NCBI GenBank assembly: GCA_017893485.1
Contig: JACEHZ010000366.1
Location: 1-64,000, forward strand
Direction of reading: 5' to 3'
DNA: 64,000 nucleotides
DNA from: Hemerocallis citrina
Lineage: Eukaryota; Streptophyta; Magnoliopsida; Asparagales; Asphodelaceae
Part shown: piece by piece, positions 59,401 through 64,000 of the stretch
How the letters are laid out: each line of letters opens with the position of its first letter
Numbering within the stretch: position 1 is the first letter of the stretch
Program-made: the position numbers and the translations under genes
The notes under the pieces: generated by a model
The model's database searches: none
What the model was told of the DNA's origin: nothing
The model's input: the letters and a program-made list of their open reading frames with translations, nothing else

Positions 59401-59735
59401 TTTACCTCGTTTTTCAAAGGAATTTATAGTTTTTATTTGATATTTGATAATCCGTTATGAGTTTGGCCCCCAGAGCGTTATATTATATTGCCTGTGTGTT
59501 TCTGCTCATTTTGGCCTGGGGAGCCCGTGGAATTATTGTATGTGTTGTGAGCTACGGAATTTTGAGCAGAATTTCGTAAGCTATTTGTGTTTCGGGGCAA
59601 ATTTTACAAGGGAGACTCTGCCAAAATTTTTATTGAAATATAGTTTTCTTAGTTTATGTTTAAGGTGATATAGAAATTGAAAGAATTGAATTTCGAGGTT
59701 TAGTTTTCAAAAAAAAAAAAATTTGGGGCGTTACA
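56471..59735 (+). repeat. 3' LTR of the non-autonomous element, right part
   Basis: Continues the 3' LTR after the LINE, matching 36537-39191 closely except for an extra block of about 610 bases (57061-57671). Ends GGGGCGTTACA at 59735, followed directly by Tat RT/RNase H coding sequence. Confidence 0.85.
57061..57671. repeat. Hairpin minisatellite present in only one LTR
   Basis: About 20 units of 25-32 bases of three kinds: GATACCTCCGGTGGGACCGG, GATACCTCAGGGTAGACCTG and GATACCCCAGGGTAGACCTG, each followed by an AGAG-rich linker. They usually alternate in a higher-order pattern of about 88 bases. Each unit is a short inverted repeat (CTCCGG/CCGGAG, CTCAGG/CCTGAG, CCCAGG/CCTGGG). The 5' LTR has only a single related unit at this place (37138-37163). 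Confidence 0.9.
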
Positions 59736-60326
59736 AGTTTCGCCTGGAACGGGCTTGCTGAGTAGAGGAGGGTTGACGAGATAGGCCTTCAGCTGGTCGA
59801 ACGACTCTTGCTGCTGCTGACCCCATTCGAAACCTTTAGCCCCCCTGAGGGCCTTAAAGAAGGGGAGGCACTTCTCCCCGGACTTCGAGAGGAAACGACC
59901 TATAGCGACTAGGCGGCCCGTTAGCCTCTGAACTTCCTTAACGTTCCTGGGAGGGGCCATGTCTAATATGGCCTTGATTTTCTCAGGATTAGCTTCGATT
60001 TCTCGTTGGCTGACCATGAAGCCGAGGAACTTTCCAGACGAAACTCCGAACACACACTTGTTCGGATTAAGCCTCATGTTGTGCTTTCTCAGTACACCGA
60101 ATGTCTCCTGTAGGTCGGCAACATGGTCGGTACCTCGGATGCTTTTTACAAGCATGTCGTCGACATACACTTCCATATTGCGACCTATCTGGCTATGGAA
60201 GACTTTGTTAACAAGGCGCTGGTAAGTGGCACCAGCGTTCTTCAATCCGAACGGCATCACCCTATAACAGTAGAGACCCTGGTCGGTAACAAAGGAAGTC
60301 TTCGGGATGTCCGGAGGAAACATTTA
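59736..60326 (-). pseudogene. Tat pol: reverse transcriptase, central and C-terminal part
   Basis: Minus strand, after a TAA at 60324-60326: KTSFVTDQGLYCYRVMPFGL, KNAGATYQRLV, the catalytic MEVYVDDMLVKS, LNPNKCVFGV, GKFLGFMVSQREIEANPEK and, near the edge, PPLLSKPVPGET. All central RT motifs are intact. The frame continues at 35473 across the 24-kb insertion without a shift once one copy of the target duplication is discounted. Confidence 0.85.
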
Positions 60327-61616
60327 GATTTGGTTGTAGCCGGAGAAAGCGTCCATGAAGCTGAGGAGCTCATGGCCCGAAGTGGCGTCGATGAGGGTGT
60401 CGATGCTTGGAAGAGGGAACGGATCTTTGGGACAGGCCTTATTTAGATCGGTAAAGTCGATACATATCCTCCAGGTCCCATTTGATTTCTTTACCATGAC
60501 TACATTGGAAAGTCATTCCGGGTAGTTAACCTCCTATATGAACCGAGCCTTTAGAAGCTTATCGACCTCTTCTTTGATGGCCTGCTGTCGCTCAGGTGCG
60601 AACTTGGGTCGCTTCTGTTGGACCGGCTTGGATCCTGGTTCAACGCTGAGGTGGTGGACCAAAAGCTCCTCGGAGATTCCCGGCATGTCGACGGCGGACC
60701 AGGCAAAAAGGTCGCGGTTCCTCCGAATGCACTGCACTATGTCGGAGCATAGGACAGATGGGAGGGTCTTGCTAATGAAGAACTTTCGGCTCGGATCATC
60801 CTCCGAGAAGGGCACCTCTTCCAATTCATCCACCGGCTCAGACGTTGGTCGAATGGTCTCCTGAGGGATCTCCAAAGTTTCGAGGGAGAGGACCGGACCC
60901 CTGGTGGAAGTCATGTAGCACTTCCGGGCCATCTCTTGATTGCCCTTGACCTCCCCTACTCCTGCCTGGGTAGGAAATTTTATCTTGAGGTGGTATGCCG
61001 AAGGAACGGCTTCTAGGGCGGCTAGACCGGGTCGGCCTAGGATGACGTTGTATGCAGCTGGGACGTCAACGACTATAAAGTCCATCGGCTCGGTCCGGGT
61101 GGTAGGAGTTTTGTCAGCAGTTACGTCGAGGGTGATGACCCCTTCGATAGTTACTGGCACTCCCGTGAACCCGTGAAGAGTGTAGCCGGCCGGTTTAAGA
61201 CGGTCCCGGGATAGCTGAAAACCTCGGAAGGCTGAGAGGAAGAGGATGTTCACGAAGCTTCCGTTGTCTACTAGGATCCTCTGCACTTTGAAGTTCGCCA
61301 TACGAAGGTCAATAACAAGTGCATCACAATGGGGAGTCCTAACCCCCTCGAGATCTTCATCTGAGAATGTGACTGGGACACCGAGGCCTTTGGGGGGAGG
61401 GGCGCTGTGAACAGAATTGACCTCTCGGACGAACGCCTTTCGAGAAGAGTTGGAAGAGCCTCCCATGGGGCCTCCATGGATAAGATGCAGGACGCGTTCC
61501 TCCTCGAACTCGGGGGTTTCATCGCGTCGCTCGGAACGCTTGTTAGCCCCCCGAGGCGGAGGAGTGGTGCGATCGGTCCGATCATTTGTTCTTACAAACT
61601 TGGCCAACTGCACCTT
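60327..61616 (-). pseudogene. Tat pol: protease and start of reverse transcriptase
   Basis: Minus strand. After the TAG that ends gag the same frame reads on: a linker with AFVREVNSV, then the aspartic protease region with ILVDNGSFVNILFLSAF (Asp in VDNGS) and YNVILGRPGLAALEAV. A linker follows, then the RT start with FAPERQQAIKEEVDKLL. A TAG at 60534-60536 interrupts, after which VNYPEWLSNVVMVKK and the LSFMDAFSGYNQI block lead to the next stop at 60324. No frameshift is visible. Protease would cut the polyprotein. Confidence 0.8.
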
Positions 61617-63314
61617 CTAGATGAGGGCCTCTATCTCGTTTTTCAGTGCTCGACAGTCGTTGGTGTCGTGGCCATGATCCAGGTGGTAGCGGTACCATTT
61701 CTCTTTGTTCCTCTTCTTGGATGGGGTGTTCATCCTCGAAGCAGGAGGTATGACCCCTTCCTTCCCAACTTCCATCACAATGGTGGAGACATTGGTAGTG
61801 AGAGGAGTGAATTTCTCAAACCTAGGGGGAGGGCGGTGCTGACCGCTATTATCCCTCTGAAGCTTCTTGGCCCCTTCCTCTTCAGTTGTCTTTCTTTTCG
61901 TCCCGGAGACAGATCCTCCGAAGCCCGGGAGATGTTCGGCCTCCTCAGCCCGAATATACTTCTCGCACCTAAGGAGAAGGTTGGCAAAGTTATGCGGGGG
62001 CTTTTTAGAGAGGGACGAGCGAAGGTTAGAATTGAGAACGTTGGATTGGAATGCGACGGTCGCGACTAATTGGTCAAGGGAGGCAATGGATCTGACTTCC
62101 GCAGTAAACATCCTCACATAGTCTCTCAACTTTTCTCCCCTCTCCTGACGGAGGTGGAGTAACGAGATGCTGGTCTTCTCTGTGCGTCTGCTACTCAAGA
62201 AGTGGGTTATGAAGAGTGTTTCGAACTGCTCGAAAGAGAAAATGGAAGAGGGGGAGAGGCGGGAGTACCATTCCCGAGCCGAACCCTTAAGAGTGGCAGG
62301 GAAGGTTTTGCAAAGCAAGGCGTCGGAAGCCTGGTGGATCAGCATCAAGGTCTTGAAGCTTTCGACGTGGTCAACGGGGTCCGACTCCCCCGAGTAAGTT
62401 TCAAACTGCGGAGGCTTGAAACCCCTTGGGATGGGAGCCTCCATGATGGTCCCGGAGAAGGGAGGTCTGCTAGGGCGGACGATCCTTCCTCTCGACTCTT
62501 CCTCCTTGTCCATTCGGCCGATGCGTCTCTCCATTTCGTGGAGACGGCGGTAGAGAGCATCGTCCCTCCGGTGATAGTCAAACGAGCCTCTGGACTCGTC
62601 TTCATAAGAAGGGGAGCGGGGACTACGGCGACGGTAGTCCTGGGAGCGGCGAGGACTATGATTATGTTGTTGGTGATTAGGAGCCGGAGGAGGAGTTATG
62701 GACCGGTGGTGAGGACTTGGGACCCGTGGGGGTGTTGGAACCTTTTGGGCATTATTGTCGTTGGGGCGAAGGTTGAGAGCCTGCAACACCGTTGCCTGAA
62801 ATTGCTGGAACTCGGCACGAGTGATGGGTACCTCATCGTTCCTCGGATGTCGTCGACCAGCAGGGAAATGCGGTCTCCTCCTATAATGCTCGGGGGATTC
62901 TTTCCGTCCCCTTCGGTTAGGGGACCTTCTGCAATCTTGGTGATGAGGAGATCGCTCACCCGGATGTTGTTGGCGGGAGACTCCCTCTCGGGCCCGCTTC
63001 TCATCCAGGCGGCGGCGAAGATCCTCATCCTTGTGCCGATTGAGAACGGTGTTGCGAAGGTCGGAAACTCGAGGATTGTGGGAGGCCATAGAATCCGAAG
63101 AGGTATTGTGGATGGAGACGTGGTCTGGATGGAGAGATTGTTTCTGCGGGTTGGCGCGCGAGACCCCTGCACCAGCATTTGGAGGGCCGGGGGGGGCCAT
63201 TAGGAGGTTGTTGATTTGGAAGAGGAGGCTGGTCCTCGGCTTGAGGCGGAAGTTGCCCCTGCTATTGAGCGGGCTGGATGGGGACTTCCTGTTGCTGATC
63301 GAGATTGGGTCCAC
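61617..63314 (-). CDS. Tat gag polyprotein
   Basis: Minus strand, open for 565 codons to a TAG at 61617-61619. The N-terminal half is basic and rich in Arg, Pro, Ser and His; then comes the retrotransposon gag core: FKPPQFETYSGESDPVDHVE, LLCKTFPATLKGSAREWYSR, FEQFETLFITHFLSSRRTEK and GEKLRDYVRMFTAEV. The C-terminal part has YRYHLDHGHDTNDCRALKNE, a knuckle-like C/H segment. The natural start may be the ATG at 63349-63351, which opens in another frame and meets a stop after about 30 codons, so an indel near 63265 is likely. Gag would build the particle shell. Confidence 0.85.
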   Translation of the reverse strand: MDPISISNRKSPSSPLNSRGNFRLKPRTSLLFQINNLLMAPPGPPNAGAGVSRANPQKQSLHPDHVSIHNTSSDSMASHNPRVSDLRNTVLNRHKDEDLRRRLDEKRAREGVSRQQHPGERSPHHQDCRRSPNRRGRKESPEHYRRRPHFPAGRRHPRNDEVPITRAEFQQFQATVLQALNLRPNDNNAQKVPTPPRVPSPHHRSITPPPAPNHQQHNHSPRRSQDYRRRSPRSPSYEDESRGSFDYHRRDDALYRRLHEMERRIGRMDKEEESRGRIVRPSRPPFSGTIMEAPIPRGFKPPQFETYSGESDPVDHVESFKTLMLIHQASDALLCKTFPATLKGSAREWYSRLSPSSIFSFEQFETLFITHFLSSRRTEKTSISLLHLRQERGEKLRDYVRMFTAEVRSIASLDQLVATVAFQSNVLNSNLRSSLSKKPPHNFANLLLRCEKYIRAEEAEHLPGFGGSVSGTKRKTTEEEGAKKLQRDNSGQHRPPPRFEKFTPLTTNVSTIVMEVGKEGVIPPASRMNTPSKKRNKEKWYRYHLDHGHDTNDCRALKNEIEALI

Positions 63315-63401
63315 GGTTGGACCCCCTGGATCTTACCTTTCTAGGCGGCATGGCTGGAGAAGATCTGACCAACGGGAAGAGTGGAGGCTGCTATTCGTTT
63401 G

Positions 63402-63424
63402 GTTTTCCACAAACGGCGCCAATC
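63402..63424 (-). promoter_or_regulatory. Primer binding site of the second Tat element
   Basis: On the minus strand the LTR end GCGGTAACA is followed by GAT and then TGGCGCCGTTTGTGGAAAA. A TGGCGCC start is common for plant Tat and Athila elements. The priming tRNA is not assigned here. Confidence 0.65.
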
Positions 63425-64000
63425 TGTTACCGCTGAATCTGGTGTGGGGGTAAACAGATAGTATTTGTGGATTCTTGGAAAACCTGAATAGCACACCTGA
63501 ACCTGATCCGCCGAAGTTTGGCTGCTGACTCCTGCCGTTCCCCTGCAAAACGTGCGAAACACCGGGGTTGATCCCGGCGACGCACCCTCCGACGCTCAAG
63601 TCAGTAATCAGAAGTGATTATGAAAGAGCGTAAAACTGGCAAAAGATTGATTACCTCATAACGGAGATGGATGGGGGGTATTTATAGGTGTCTTTAGGGA
63701 TCAGATTAGGAAGGTAATCCCTGTGAATCTGTTAAGGAAAAATCCTCGTGACCAGATAAGGAATGTGATCCCTGATTTCCCGGTGACAGGATAGATACGA
63801 ATCAGGGCCGTTGATTTGGCTGAATCAGATACCCTAATTCTATCCTGCTGATCTGGGTCCATTTCAGGTTAGGACCCGTACCCAGTTGAGGTGGATCCGT
63901 TCGCGGGTTATTGGATCTTTGGAGAGGAGATCCGGTAACCACCTCAGACCCGGCTGCAAGTAAAATTACCGTTTTACCCCTGGGCTTCAAGATTCATGCT
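63425..64000 (-). repeat. 5' LTR of the second Tat element, cut by the window end
   Basis: Matches 26267-26840 with about 25 differences by eye. It includes the TATA box (63679-63686, minus) and the TTGAGCGTCGGAGGGT segment. From the other copy about 40 more bases are expected beyond the window. Confidence 0.85.

Larger units (their letters stand above)
35479..59735 (+). mobile_element. Non-autonomous chromovirus-like LTR element with 3.7-kb LTRs
   Basis: Begins TGTAACACCTTAAATTTG and ends GGGGCGTTACA. Flanks are GGTTT (35474-35478) and AGTTT (59736-59740), a 5-bp duplication with one mismatch, and the interrupted Tat RT/RNase H frame is restored on joining. The 5' LTR is 35479-39191, the interior only 39192-40108, and the 3' LTR 40109-59735, itself split by a LINE. 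A Met-initiator type primer site follows the 5' LTR. Without coding capacity it would depend on a partner element. LTR halves differ by about 20 sites over the first kilobase by eye, less than the Tat LTRs, as nesting requires. Confidence 0.85.
26267..64000 (-). mobile_element. Tat-type Ty3/gypsy retrotransposon with antisense gene
   Basis: Two LTRs frame the element: 26267-26884 and 63425 to beyond the window end. On the minus strand the order is 5' LTR, TGGCGCC-type primer site, gag, protease, RT, RNase H, a second RNase H-like domain, integrase, 3' region with tandem repeats, an oppositely directed gene, more tandem repeats, polypurine tract and 3' LTR. The extra archaeal-type RNase H and an antisense ORF between pol and the 3' LTR are known traits of Tat elements (Retand and Grande types). 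The 35479-59735 insertion accounts for 24 kb; without it the element is about 13.5 kb. By eye the LTRs differ at roughly 25 sites in 575. Confidence 0.85.

Noticed and set aside
61407..62069. 220-codon open frame on the plus strand
   Set aside because: Opposite the gag/protease frame, without any recognised motif.
62202..63203. 333-codon open frame on the plus strand
   Set aside because: It lies exactly opposite gag. Gag is recognised on the minus strand, and this frame shows no known domain; it is the complement of an Arg/Pro/Ser-rich coding region.
1..64000. tRNA or rRNA genes
   Set aside because: I looked for conserved rRNA words and tRNA-like arms and saw none; a covariance-model scan would be needed to exclude a degenerate tRNA.

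Overview
The window is plant nuclear DNA, most likely from a eudicot with a repeat-rich genome. It is almost entirely transposable elements nested in one another. I see no intact host gene, rRNA, tRNA, CRISPR array or bacterial operon. The only host-gene sequence is a group of gene fragments (SEC14-like, gamma-SNAP, EPFL peptide, RING-H2) carried between Helitron-like ends at about 13.4-21.8 kb. The species cannot be named from what is visible.

Layout. (1) 1-13.1 kb is the 3' half of a Ty3/gypsy Tat-type element on the + strand. It shows a decayed gene on the opposite (-) strand, 291-9805, then tandem repeats (10.1-11.4 kb), a polypurine tract and a 3' LTR (11861 to about 13124). The antisense gene is split by a copia-type LTR (1769-8155), which itself holds two further LTRs (2480-6098 and 6354-7549). 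The 3' LTR is broken at its TATA box by a 717-bp PIF/Harbinger-like MITE (12176-12892). (2) 13290-25252 is a Ty1/copia element with a perfect 5-bp target duplication (TTAGA). Most of its 5' LTR, gag and protease are replaced by the 8.4-kb Helitron-like block; decayed integrase, RT and RNase H remain before the 3' LTR. (3) 25258-26266 is AT-rich sequence and a LINE-like tail. (4) 26267-64000 is a second Tat-type element, reading on the - strand and almost complete; the right LTR runs off the window. It has gag, protease, RT, two RNase H regions and integrase on the - strand, and a two-intron gene in the antisense (+) direction between pol and the 3' LTR.

The second Tat element is itself broken. 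A non-autonomous chromovirus-like element with 3.7-kb LTRs and only 0.9 kb inside (35479-59735) sits in its pol, with a near-perfect 5-bp duplication. A LINE (41170-56455, 15-bp target duplication, - strand) lies in the 3' LTR of that element. The LINE holds two more LTRs of related families (43518-48484 and 53132-56068). The stack is thus four elements deep.

The most notable features are: the antisense spliced gene of the Tat elements, present twice with conserved intron positions and its own TATA box; the Helitron-like collector of four gene fragments; a hairpin minisatellite whose stem arms covary, present in only one of two sister LTRs; and the MITE that landed in an LTR TATA box. The Tat gag-pol stays in one frame over about 6 kb of coding sequence and is broken only by stop codons of the kind C-to-T change produces, as expected for a methylated, silenced copy.
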